Shown: in pieces, positions 35,587 through 44,561 of the stretch | How the letters are laid out: each line of letters starts with the position of its first letter | Numbering within the stretch: position 1 is the stretch's first letter | Assembly: GCF_036248275.1 (NCBI RefSeq) | Contig: NZ_CP109181.1 | Location: 7,812,001 to 7,876,000 of the forward strand | From: Streptomyces sp. NBC_01716 | GTDB taxonomy: Bacteria > Actinomycetota > Actinomycetes > Streptomycetales > Streptomycetaceae | Reading direction: 5' to 3' | DNA: 64,000 nucleotides | Translations under genes and position numbers: made by a program | The notes under the pieces: model-generated | The model's input: only the letters and a program-made list of their open reading frames with translations | What the model was told of the DNA's origin: nothing | The model's database searches: none

Positions 35587-38109
35587 TCAGACGCCCGACA
35601 GCTGTCCCACCGAGGTGACGCGGACCACGGCCCGGCCCTCCTCGTCGGACGCGGCGAGATCGACCTCCGCGCTGATGCCCCAGTCATGGTCGCCGTTCGG
35701 ATCGGCGAACGACTGCCGGACCCGCCACAGGCCGTGGGCCGGGTCCTCCTCGATACCGAGCAGCTTCGGACCCCGCGCGTCGGGGCCGGTGCCCAGCTCC
35801 TCGTACTCGTCCCAGTAGCCGTCCATCGCCTCGCCCCAGGCGTCCGCGTCCCAGCCCGATTCGGCGTCCAGCTCGCCCAGCTCGTTCACCCTGTCGAGCG
35901 CCGCCAGCTCCACCCTGCGGAACATCGCGTTGCGCACCAGGACCCGGAAGGCACGGCCGTTCGCGGTGACCGGCTTGACCTGGTCGGCCTTCTCCCGCGC
36001 CTCCTCGGCGGTCTCCACCTCCGGATTGGCCAGCTGCTCCCACTCGTCCAGAAGGCTGGAGTCGACCTGACGCACCATCTCGCCGAGCCAGGCGATCAGG
36101 TCCTCCAGGTCCTCCGACTTGAGGTCGTCGGGGATGGTGTGCTCGAACGCCTTGTACGCGCCCGCGAGATACCGCAGCACGATGCCCTCGGTGCGCGCCA
36201 GCTCGTAGTGGGAGGTGAACTCCGTGAAGGTCATGGCCCGTTCGTACATGTCACGGATCACGGACTTCGGCGACACCGGGTGGTCACCGACCCATGGATG
36301 GCTGGTGCGGTAGACCTCGTACGCGTGCCACAGCAGCTCTTCGAGGGGCTTCGGATAGGTGAACTCCTGGAGCCGCTCCATCCGTTCCTCGTACTCGACG
36401 CCGTCGGCCTTCATCTGCCCGATCGCCTCGCCACGGACCTTGTTCTGCTGCGCGGCGAGGATCTGCCGGGGATCGTCCAGCGTCGACTCCACGACGGAGA
36501 CCATGTCCAGCGCGTACGAGGGCGAGGCCGGGTCCAGCAGTTCGAACGCGGCCAGCGCGAAGGTCGACAGCGGCTGGTTGAGCGCGAAGTTCTGCTGGAG
36601 GTCGACGGTGAGCCGGATGATGCGGCCCTCGGCGTCCGGGGTCTCAAGCCGCTCGACCACACCACCGTCCAGCAGGGAGCGGTAGATGGCGATCGCGCGC
36701 CTGATGTGCCGCAGCTGCTGTTTGCGCGGCTCGTGGTTGTCCTCCAGAAGACGGCGCATCGCCTCGAAGGCGTTGCCCGGCCGCGCGATGACCGACAGCA
36801 GCATGGTGTGGGTGACCCGGAAGCGGGAGGTCAGCGGCTCCGGGTCGGAGGTGATGAGCTTGTCGAACGTCGTCTCCGACCAGGCGACGAAGCCCTCGGG
36901 GGCCTTCTTGCGGACCACCTTGCGGCGCTTCTTCGGGTCGTCGCCCGCCTTGGCGAGCGCCTTCTCGTTCTCCACGACATGCTCGGGTGCCTGCGCGACG
37001 ACGAAGCCCGCCGTGTCGAAACCGGCCCGGCCCGCGCGGCCCGCGATCTGGTGGAACTCACGGGCGCGCAGGGTGCGTACGCGCGTGCCGTCGTACTTGG
37101 TGAGAGCCGTGAACAGCACCGTACGGATGGGGACGTTGACGCCGACGCCCAGCGTGTCCGTACCGCAGATCACCTTCAACAGACCGGCCTGCGCCAGCTT
37201 TTCGACGAGTCGGCGGTACTTCGGCAGCATTCCGGCGTGGTGCACCCCGATGCCGTGGCGTACGTAACGGGAGAGATTGCGGCCGAACTTGGTGGTGAAC
37301 CGGAAGTTGCCGATCAGGTCGGCGATCCGGTCCTTCTCCTCACGCGTGCACATGTTGATGCTCATCAGCGACTGCGCGCGCTCGACGGCCGCCGCCTGTG
37401 TGAAGTGCACGATGTAGACCGGCGCCTGACGGGTCTCCAGCAGTTCGGTCAGCGTCTCGGTGATCGGGGTGAGCCGGTACTCGTAGCTCAGCGGCACCGG
37501 GCGCGTCGCCGAGCGGACCACGGAGGTCGGCCGGCCCGTACGGCGGGTCAGGTCCTCCTCGAACCGCGACACGTCGCCGAGCGTCGCCGACATCAGGATG
37601 AACTGCGCCTGCGGGAGCTCCAGGAGCGGGATCTGCCAGGCCCAGCCCCGGTCCGGCTCCGCGTAGAAGTGGAACTCGTCCATCACGACCTGGCCGATAT
37701 CGGCCTGCTTGCCGTCGCGCAGCGCGATGGAGGCCAGCACCTCCGCCGTGCAGCAGATGACCGGCGCGTCGGCGTTCACGGACGCGTCGCCGGTGAGCAT
37801 GCCGACGTTCTCCGTACCGAAGAGCTTGCACAGGTCGAAGAACTTCTCCGACACCAGCGCCTTGATCGGGGCGGTGTAGAAGGTGACCTTGTCCTCGGCC
37901 AGCGCCGTGAAGTGCGCACCCGCCGCGATCAGGCTCTTTCCGGAGCCGGTGGGGGTGGAAACGATCACGTTGGCCCCGGAGACGACCTCGATCAGCGCCT
38001 CCTCCTGAGCCGGATAGAGCGTGATGCCCTCGCCCTCGGCCCATGACGAGAAGGCCTCGAAGAGGGCATCGGGGTCGGCATCCGGCGGCAGCTGATCGAT
38101 AAGGGTCAC
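35587..38109 (-). CDS. DEAD/DEAH-box superfamily II helicase with DUF3516 C-terminus
   Basis: 840 residues. The helicase core has Q-motif-like ITLYPAQEEAL, Walker A STPTGSGKSLIA, motif Ia TAPIKALVSEKF, Walker B VVMDEFHFY (DEFH in place of DEAD), motif III LMSATLG, and in the second RecA domain HHAGMLPKYR, GTDTLGVGVNVP and HQIAGRAGRAGFD. The C-terminal ~350 residues match the DUF3516 region found only with this Ski2/Mtr4-like actinobacterial type. A role in RNA or DNA unwinding is expected; the substrate is not known. The GTG at 38109 has a G-run directly before it but no spaced ribosome binding site, so the start could be leaderless. Confidence 0.94.
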   Translation of the reverse strand: MTLIDQLPPDADPDALFEAFSSWAEGEGITLYPAQEEALIEVVSGANVIVSTPTGSGKSLIAAGAHFTALAEDKVTFYTAPIKALVSEKFFDLCKLFGTENVGMLTGDASVNADAPVICCTAEVLASIALRDGKQADIGQVVMDEFHFYAEPDRGWAWQIPLLELPQAQFILMSATLGDVSRFEEDLTRRTGRPTSVVRSATRPVPLSYEYRLTPITETLTELLETRQAPVYIVHFTQAAAVERAQSLMSINMCTREEKDRIADLIGNFRFTTKFGRNLSRYVRHGIGVHHAGMLPKYRRLVEKLAQAGLLKVICGTDTLGVGVNVPIRTVLFTALTKYDGTRVRTLRAREFHQIAGRAGRAGFDTAGFVVAQAPEHVVENEKALAKAGDDPKKRRKVVRKKAPEGFVAWSETTFDKLITSDPEPLTSRFRVTHTMLLSVIARPGNAFEAMRRLLEDNHEPRKQQLRHIRRAIAIYRSLLDGGVVERLETPDAEGRIIRLTVDLQQNFALNQPLSTFALAAFELLDPASPSYALDMVSVVESTLDDPRQILAAQQNKVRGEAIGQMKADGVEYEERMERLQEFTYPKPLEELLWHAYEVYRTSHPWVGDHPVSPKSVIRDMYERAMTFTEFTSHYELARTEGIVLRYLAGAYKAFEHTIPDDLKSEDLEDLIAWLGEMVRQVDSSLLDEWEQLANPEVETAEEAREKADQVKPVTANGRAFRVLVRNAMFRRVELAALDRVNELGELDAESGWDADAWGEAMDGYWDEYEELGTGPDARGPKLLGIEEDPAHGLWRVRQSFADPNGDHDWGISAEVDLAASDEEGRAVVRVTSVGQLSGV

Positions 38110-38284
38110 GCCCCCATCTTGCCTGCCTTGCGCCCGGAAGCGGGAACCGGACGATCGGCGGAAGATCACTACCGGTACGCTGCTCTGTCAACTGGGCCTT
38201 GGGGGGTGTCTTTTGGGTCAGGCCGGATCAGGGAGCGGGGTCTGGTGCGTGCGGTCGCAAGGCGGAGGAGGGAGTCGACGCGGA

Positions 38285-38443
38285 GTGTCGGCGACTGACG
38301 ACAACGCGGCGAGTGTGCGCACCAGGGCTCGCGAGCCCGGCAAGACCCGAAAGACACCCCCCAACCGCAACGGTGGTGGGCCCATCGTACGTACCACCAC
38401 AGCGACGACGGGGCGGGGAACGATCATGCGGGGACGACCATGA
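38285..38443 (+). CDS. Possible small basic protein before the YdjM-like gene
   Basis: A 52-codon frame with a GTG start 10 nt after GGAGGAGGGAG; its TGA overlaps the next gene's first ATG (ATGA). The product (VSATDDNAASVRTRAREPGK at the start, TTTATTGRGTIMRGRP at the end) is basic and Thr/Arg-rich with no hydrophobic segment. Codon bias is moderate. The stretch 38110-38439 otherwise holds only the divergent promoters. No family recognised; it may be a leader peptide coupled to the membrane protein gene. Confidence 0.35.
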   Translation: MSATDDNAASVRTRAREPGKTRKTPPNRNGGGPIVRTTTATTGRGTIMRGRP

Positions 38444-39231
38444 TGGGGCCGGCGCACTCCCTGTCGGGAGCGGCGGCCTGGCTGGGGGTGGGAGCCGCCG
38501 CCGCGGCGGCGGACCGCGCCATGCCCTGGCCGGTGCTGGTCGTGGGTGCGCTGATCTGCGCGGGGGCGGCGCTCGCCCCCGACCTGGACCACAAGTCGGC
38601 GACGATCTCGCGGGCGTTCGGACCGGTGTCCAAGGCGGTGTGCGAAATTGTCGACAAGCTGTCGTTCGCCGTCTACAAGGCGACAAAGAAACCGGCGGAC
38701 GCCCGCAGGACCGGCGGCCACCGCACTCTCACCCACACCTGGCTCTGGGCCGTCCTGATCGGCGGCGGCGCCTCCGCGATGGCGATACTCGGCGGGCGCT
38801 GGGCGGTGCTCGCACTGCTCTTCATCCATATGGTGCTCGCCGTCGAGGGGCTGCTCTGGCGGGCGGCGCGGGTCTCCAGCGACGTGCTCGTCTGGCTGCT
38901 CGGCGCGACGAGCGCGTGGATCCTGGCCGGTGTGCTGGACAAACCGGGCAACGGCGCGGACTGGCTCTTCACGGCCCCCGGCCAGGAGTATCTGTGGCTG
39001 GGGCTGCCGATCGTCCTGGGCGCGCTGGTGCACGACATCGGCGACGCGCTGACGGTGTCGGGCTGCCCGATCCTGTGGCCGATCCCGGTGGGCCGCAAGC
39101 GCTGGTACCCGATCGGCCCGCCGAAGGCCATCCGTTTCAGGGCCGGGAGCTGGGTGGAGCTGAAGGTGCTGATGCCGCTGTTCATGCTGCTCGGCGGGGT
39201 GGGCGGCGCGGCGGCGCTGAACGTGATCTGA
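38440..39231 (+). CDS. YdjM-family membrane-bound metal-dependent hydrolase-like protein
   Basis: 263 residues with several membrane helices. Near the N-terminus are MGPAHSLSGAAAWLGVG, with the His, and APDLDHKSATISR; then GGHRTLTHTWLWAVLIG and, near the C-terminus, ALVHDIGDALTVSGC. These His/Asp clusters on a membrane scaffold are the mark of the LexA-binding, inner-membrane-associated putative hydrolase family (PF04307, YdjM/YfhO type). ATG at 38440 with GGGGAC upstream. It is divergent from the helicase gene. The biochemical activity of the family is not established. Confidence 0.88.
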   Translation: MMGPAHSLSGAAAWLGVGAAAAAADRAMPWPVLVVGALICAGAALAPDLDHKSATISRAFGPVSKAVCEIVDKLSFAVYKATKKPADARRTGGHRTLTHTWLWAVLIGGGASAMAILGGRWAVLALLFIHMVLAVEGLLWRAARVSSDVLVWLLGATSAWILAGVLDKPGNGADWLFTAPGQEYLWLGLPIVLGALVHDIGDALTVSGCPILWPIPVGRKRWYPIGPPKAIRFRAGSWVELKVLMPLFMLLGGVGGAAALNVI

Positions 39232-39342
39232 CGGGCGGGCGCCGTACTCACAGTACGTGAGCAGGCAGGAGTCCCACAGCGTGATCCCGGGGCGTACAGC
39301 GCGCGGTCACGCCGACGCGGCCTTTCCGGCTGTTCTCCCGGA

Positions 39343-42300
39343 CTACTCGCGCAGGTCTTCTCTGATCATGGCGACGAGGCCATTGACCGTGGCCAGGGTG
39401 GAGCGCTGCTCGGCGGCGTCGTCGGCGGGGAAGCGCGCGAGCAGGTCGGCGGACTCCTCCGCGGCCCTGAGGGCCTCGGCCGGGCGCAGCCACCGCAGGT
39501 TGTCGGCGACGAGATAGAGCGCCGCGGCGACGCCGCGGTAGTGGGAGGGGGATTCGGCCGCCAGGGCGCGCCAGAGCGTGGCGGCCTCCCGCGCCGCGTC
39601 GGCCGCTTCCGCGGCCCGGTCGGTGCCGGTGAGTTTGTCCGCGAGGTAGCGCAGGGCGAGGCCGAGTTGGTAGCGGTGTTCGGCACTGCCCTCCCGGGCG
39701 GCGCAGCGCCGCCAGACGCGTACCGATTCCTGGCCCGCGTCGACGGATTCCCGCCGGCGTCCCAGTTCCCACAGCGACTGGGACAGGAACCTCGCCGTGA
39801 CGGCGAGACCGAGCTCGTGCGCGGCGGGGTCGCGCCGCACCAGGCGGCGGTACGTCTCGGCGATCCGCTTCATGACGCGCACGGCCTGGGGCCGGGCCAT
39901 CCGGTGGTAGGGGTTGCCGCCCTCGGAGGGATCCAGTCCGGCGAGTTCCGCGGTCATCGAGGTGAGCGCGCCCGCCAGGCTCGCGTTGAGGGGCCTCGTT
40001 CCGTCGGCCCATGTCTCCCGTGCCGCCTCGTCCAGATACGCCACGGCTTCGTCCCACCGGCCCGCCCTCGCCAGAAGGACGCTCGCTTCGACCAGCACGC
40101 CGTTGATGTCGGAACGGCCGATGAGGTCGTCGTCCCCCGCGTAGGAAATCTCGTCCGAGGTTCTGAGGAGGTGGACGATGCTGCGGTGCAGGCTGAGCAC
40201 ATCCTCCGTGTTCGCCGACGCGTCGAGCATGCCGCGGAGGGCCATCAGGGCCCTCAGCAGCGCGGACGCGCGCCCGGAGGTGTTGCCGTGGGCCAGGCGC
40301 CCCAGCACCTGCACAGCCATGCCGCGTCCCGTCGCCGCCCCGGTGGCCCGTTCCTGTACCCACACGAAGCTCATCGCATGGGCCATGACCCCGAACCAGG
40401 GATCCTTGTCCCCGCCCGCTTCCGGGTTTCGGCGGCTCAGCTCGGCGGCCTCGCTGAGTACGTCGATGGCTTCCTCGGCCCGCTCCAGTCTGAGCAGCAC
40501 CGCACCCTGGGTGGAGAGCGCGAAGACCAGGTCCCGCACATGGTCGTCCGGAGCCTCGGTGGCCAGTCGGCGGGCGATCCCGACCGCCTCGTCGGCCAGC
40601 GCCCTTGCCTGCCCGGACTGTTGTCCGGCCAGGGCCGTGGCGGAGGTCACCAGCACATAGGGCAACTGGTGAGCCCATTCTCCGGGATCCGCGTCCGCCA
40701 GCCGGCGGGTCAGCTCGACCGCCTCCAGCGCCGCTCCCACCGCCGCGTCGGACGGTCCGAGCCGGGGAACGAGGAAGGCGGACGCAGTCAGTGCCGCCAC
40801 CAGGTTCCCCTGGTGTTCGGCGGGGCTCACCGCCGCCAGTCGGCGGAAGAGCTCGATGGCTTCCCGGAACGCGGCCGCTGCCTGATCGACCCGCGCCGCG
40901 TCGGCCGCGGGATTCGCCAAGGGGTCCCGCGCCCACGGCTCAAGGTCGGCGAACACCAGAGCCATGGCCAGTTCGAACGACGCCTCCGCGAAGAGGGCTT
41001 CGAAGTCCGATGGGTTCGAGGCGGCGACCTCCCGATACAGCCGTACCGCCTCCGCGAAAGCGGGGGCGGCCTTCTCGGCCCGGCGAGCCTGGTCGAGTCG
41101 CTGCCCCAACTCGCGGTGGATCCGGGCCTGTTCACCGGGATCGGCGGAGGCCGACAGGCGCCGAGGGGCGAGGCGTTCGGTGAGGTCGGCCGCAGCCGCC
41201 GCGAGTTCGCCGCTCTCACCGACATCGTCCGGCAGGCGCGCGTAGAGGGCTTCCAGCGTGGTGAGCAGATGGGGCCAGCGGTGGCTGGCGGCGGTGAGGA
41301 AGGCGAGGGCGCGGGGGGCGTAGGGCGGCAGGGAGTCGGACTCCTCCCCGTCACCGCCGGGCAGGGCGGGCAGCAGGAGTTCAGGCATGCCGGCGGCCCA
41401 TGGATCGGCGGCGTGGTCGGTCAGTCGGTGGCCCGGGAGGGACAGCGCGAGAAAGTCCTCGGCGAGGCGGTCGGGGTAGAGAGGCTCCAGGACGGTGTCG
41501 GAGGCGCCGGGCGGATAGCAGTACGCGTGGTCGGTGAGCAGACGGTCCGCGTCGGCGCCGAGTCCGGCGCTCTCCAGTGCCCCCTTCGCTTCCCGGTAGG
41601 GGAGCGGTCCGGTGAGCGCCGCGACGAACGCCGTGCGGGAGATCTCCGCCGTGCTGGAACCGAGCGCCCCCGTCTCGTGCAACGTGTGCCAGTGGCGGCG
41701 TTCCCTGTCCAGCAGATAGGCGGTCAGACCGGTCATGTCCGGTGCGGTGGCCGCGGCCGCGGTGTGGGCGTGGCGGTCCACGGCCGCGAGCGCGGCCAGA
41801 TGGACCGCGAGCGTCAGCCCGAAGTCCGGTCCGCTCAGTTCGCCCGGCGGCTGGATGTCGTTCGCGGGCATGCCGTAGAGGTCCGCGAAGGCGTCGCGCG
41901 CGGCGAGGAACATGCCATGACGCTCGCCCTCGCCGACGTTGCCGCCGCCGTGGCTCAGGGGCGGCAGGGCGTATGTCGACACATCGGCCCGGAGGTCGGC
42001 GACGGAGGCGCGCACGGCGGGCCAGGAGTCCCGGCTGCGGGCCAGCAGCAGAACCCGCGCCTGGTCGGTCACCTGGTGCAGAAGGGTGTTGCTGAGCAGC
42101 CACGTCAGATGGGCCACCGGCCACCGGTCGGCGTAGTCGACGACCAGGAGGACACCGGGGCGGGTGTCGGTGCGCAGGTCCTGGCTCCCGGGCGGGGGGT
42201 GGGCGACGCCGGGTCCGCGTGCGGCGGTCGCCACGGTCCAGTCGGCCGCTGCGGACTCCCTCGCGAACCGCGCCGCCAGTCGGCTCTTGCCCTGGCCGCC

Positions 42301-42585
42301 CGGAGCGTGCAGCCACCGGACAGCGAGGCGTGGCCCGCCGTCGCGCCAGCGGCGAAGGCCGGACAGCGCGTCCTCGCGCCCGGTGAAGCCGACGACCTCG
42401 TACCGCGCGTTCAACATACGGCTGGGCAGGTCCAGCAGCCAGGACGGGTCCGGCCGGGGCTCGGGGCACCACTGCTGAAGGACGTACAACGGCACGCCGT
42501 CGCCGAACACATGGATGTCCGCGCCGATACAGCCGTAGGCGAAACCGTTGACCGCCTGCACGGTCTGCTCCTGGGAGAGCTTCAA
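39343..42585 (-). CDS. STAND-type NTPase with TPR-like C-terminal half, function unknown
   Basis: 1,080 residues. Residues ~1-65 form a small N-terminal domain (AYGCIGADIHVFGDGVPLYV) that I could not assign; it ends in LPSRMLNARYEVVGFTGRE, a linker common before STAND NTPases. Walker A is APGGQGKS at 94-101, Walker B VLLVVDYAD at 145-153, followed by an ATPase/winged region with LLLARSRDSWPAV. From ~430 to 1,070 the protein is Ala/Leu/Arg-rich helical repeats of about 34-50 residues (e.g. YREVAASNPSDFEAL; YRRLVRRDPAAHELG), TPR-like sensors. No membrane segment or nuclease motif. TTG start; GGGGAC is 5-6 nt upstream. Single-gene unit. STAND proteins act as switches in signalling, cell death and phage defence; which applies here is unknown. 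Confidence 0.88.
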   Translation of the reverse strand: MKLSQEQTVQAVNGFAYGCIGADIHVFGDGVPLYVLQQWCPEPRPDPSWLLDLPSRMLNARYEVVGFTGREDALSGLRRWRDGGPRLAVRWLHAPGGQGKSRLAARFARESAAADWTVATAARGPGVAHPPPGSQDLRTDTRPGVLLVVDYADRWPVAHLTWLLSNTLLHQVTDQARVLLLARSRDSWPAVRASVADLRADVSTYALPPLSHGGGNVGEGERHGMFLAARDAFADLYGMPANDIQPPGELSGPDFGLTLAVHLAALAAVDRHAHTAAAATAPDMTGLTAYLLDRERRHWHTLHETGALGSSTAEISRTAFVAALTGPLPYREAKGALESAGLGADADRLLTDHAYCYPPGASDTVLEPLYPDRLAEDFLALSLPGHRLTDHAADPWAAGMPELLLPALPGGDGEESDSLPPYAPRALAFLTAASHRWPHLLTTLEALYARLPDDVGESGELAAAAADLTERLAPRRLSASADPGEQARIHRELGQRLDQARRAEKAAPAFAEAVRLYREVAASNPSDFEALFAEASFELAMALVFADLEPWARDPLANPAADAARVDQAAAAFREAIELFRRLAAVSPAEHQGNLVAALTASAFLVPRLGPSDAAVGAALEAVELTRRLADADPGEWAHQLPYVLVTSATALAGQQSGQARALADEAVGIARRLATEAPDDHVRDLVFALSTQGAVLLRLERAEEAIDVLSEAAELSRRNPEAGGDKDPWFGVMAHAMSFVWVQERATGAATGRGMAVQVLGRLAHGNTSGRASALLRALMALRGMLDASANTEDVLSLHRSIVHLLRTSDEISYAGDDDLIGRSDINGVLVEASVLLARAGRWDEAVAYLDEAARETWADGTRPLNASLAGALTSMTAELAGLDPSEGGNPYHRMARPQAVRVMKRIAETYRRLVRRDPAAHELGLAVTARFLSQSLWELGRRRESVDAGQESVRVWRRCAAREGSAEHRYQLGLALRYLADKLTGTDRAAEAADAAREAATLWRALAAESPSHYRGVAAALYLVADNLRWLRPAEALRAAEESADLLARFPADDAAEQRSTLATVNGLVAMIREDLRE

Positions 42586-42770
42586 CGGCGGTCCCCGGTA
42601 CGAGGAGTGTCCCTGTCGTCGATCACCTTGCTGCCCGGCCTCCGCATCAAGTCCCCCGTCATCACGCTGAGTTCGCGTACTTCACTTGGTGACGAGGATA
42701 TAGCCGGCCCGCGCCCGTCGACCCGTGCCCACCGGCCCGCGTCATCGAAGACGCGGCCCCGGCCGTGTGC

Positions 42771-44561
42771 TCAGTCGTGCCAGGAGCGCCACAGCGCCGC
42801 GTACGCGCCGTCAGCCGCCACCAGTTCGTCGTGACTGCCCAGTTCGCTGATCCGGCCCTCCTCGACCACGGCGATCACGTCCGCGTCGTGCGCCGTGTGC
42901 AGACGGTGCGCGATGGCCACGACCGTACGGCCGTCCAGGACCTTCGCCAGTGACCGCTCCAGATGCCGGGCCGCGCGCGGGTCGAGCAGTGACGTCGCCT
43001 CGTCCAGGACCAGCGTGTGCGGGTCGGCCAGCACCAGTCTCGCCAGCGCGATCTGCTGTGCCTGCGCCGGTGTGAGCGTCGCCCCGCCGGAGCCGACCTC
43101 GGTGTCGAGTCCGTCGTCGAGCGCGCGGGCCCAGCCGTCCGCGTCGACCGCCCCGAGCGACGCCCACAGTTCGGTGTCCGCCGCGTCCGCGCGGGCGAGC
43201 CGCAGATTGTCGCGCAACGAGCCCACGAAGACGTGGTGCTCCTGGTTGACCAGCGCGACATGACTCCGTACCCGCTCTGCGGGCATCCGCGACAGCTCGG
43301 CCTTGCCGAGAGTGATCCGGCCCGTGCGCGGCCCGTAGATCCCGGCGAGCAGCCGCCCCAGCGTGGACTTGCCCGCGCCGGACGGTCCGACCAGCGCGAC
43401 GCGGGTGCCCGGCGCGACGTCCAGCGTCACCTCGTGGAGTACGTCGACGCCTTCGAGGTAACCGAAGTTGACCTGGTCGGCGCTGACGTCGCGGCCGTCC
43501 GGCACGACCTTCTCGTCACCGTCGTCGGGCTCGATCTCGCGTACGCCGACGAGCCGGGCGATGGACACCTGCGCCACCTGGAGCTCGTCGTACCAGCGCA
43601 GGATCAGACCCACCGGGTCGACCAGCATCTGCGCGAACAGCGCGCCGGTCGTCAGCTGTCCGACGGTGATCCAGCCCTGGAGCACGAAGACACCGCCGCC
43701 CACCAGCGTCGCCGCGAAGATCGTGACGTGGGTGAGGTTGATGACGGGGAAGAGCACCGAGCGCAGATAGAGCGTGTACCGCTCCCATGCCGTCCACTCC
43801 TTGACGCGCTGGTCGGACAGCGCCACCCGGCGGCGGCCGAGGCGGTGCGCCTCGACCGTCCGCCCGGCGTCGATCGTCTCGGCGAGTACGGCGGCCACCG
43901 CCGCGTAACCGGCCGCCTCCGAGCGGTACGCCGCCGGCGCCCGCCTGAAGTACCAGCGGCAGCCCACGACCAGCAGCGGCAGCGCCACCACCACCGCGAG
44001 CGCCAGCGGCGGCGCGGTGACGCCCAGCGCGCCGATCAGCAGCGCGGCCCACACGAGGCCGATCGTGAGCTGCGGTACGGCTTCGCGCATGGCGTTGGCG
44101 AGCCGGTCGATGTCGGTGGTGATACGGGACAGCAGGTCGCCGGTGCCCGCCCGCTCCAGGACGCCCGGCGGCAGCCGTACCGACCGTACGAGGAAGTCCT
44201 CGCGCAGGTCGGCCAGCATCTCCTCACCGAGCATCGCGGCGCGCAGCCGCATCATCCGGGTGAAGACGGTCTGGATGATCAGCGCGCCCGCGAAGACGGC
44301 GGCGGTGCGCTCCAGATGGAGTTCCCCCGCTCCCTTGGCCCCCTCGGACAGATCCTCCACGACGCCGCCGAGCAGATACGGCCCCGCCATGGAGGCGATC
44401 ACCGCGACCGCGTTGGCTGCGACGAGCAGGACGAACGCCTTGCGGTGCCGCCGCAGCAGCTCCATCACATAGTTCCGCACGGTCGCCGGGCGGGCGACGG
44501 GCAGGGTCGTGGCCGACTCAGGGGCCGCCGGGTCGTACTCCGGTGGTGCCACGCCGATCAT
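42771..44561 (-). CDS. ABC exporter half-transporter B, degenerate signature motif
   Basis: 596 residues: six-helix membrane domain (~30-330) then an ATPase domain. Walker A GPSGAGKST at 392-400 and Walker B LVLDEATS are intact, but the signature is LTPAQ (496-500) instead of LSGGQ. Its ATG overlaps the stop of the partner gene (ATGA), so the two are made together. With the partner's intact LSGGQ, this protein's Walker A would build the one working ATP site of the heterodimer. Substrate unknown; drugs, peptides or lipids are usual for the class. Confidence 0.94.
   Translation of the reverse strand: MIGVAPPEYDPAAPESATTLPVARPATVRNYVMELLRRHRKAFVLLVAANAVAVIASMAGPYLLGGVVEDLSEGAKGAGELHLERTAAVFAGALIIQTVFTRMMRLRAAMLGEEMLADLREDFLVRSVRLPPGVLERAGTGDLLSRITTDIDRLANAMREAVPQLTIGLVWAALLIGALGVTAPPLALAVVVALPLLVVGCRWYFRRAPAAYRSEAAGYAAVAAVLAETIDAGRTVEAHRLGRRRVALSDQRVKEWTAWERYTLYLRSVLFPVINLTHVTIFAATLVGGGVFVLQGWITVGQLTTGALFAQMLVDPVGLILRWYDELQVAQVSIARLVGVREIEPDDGDEKVVPDGRDVSADQVNFGYLEGVDVLHEVTLDVAPGTRVALVGPSGAGKSTLGRLLAGIYGPRTGRITLGKAELSRMPAERVRSHVALVNQEHHVFVGSLRDNLRLARADAADTELWASLGAVDADGWARALDDGLDTEVGSGGATLTPAQAQQIALARLVLADPHTLVLDEATSLLDPRAARHLERSLAKVLDGRTVVAIAHRLHTAHDADVIAVVEEGRISELGSHDELVAADGAYAALWRSWHD

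Noticed and set aside
39541..42834. A 1,097-codon plus-strand frame opposite the STAND gene
   Set aside because: Antisense shadow; the minus-strand protein has Walker A and B motifs and TPR-like repeats, the plus frame has none.
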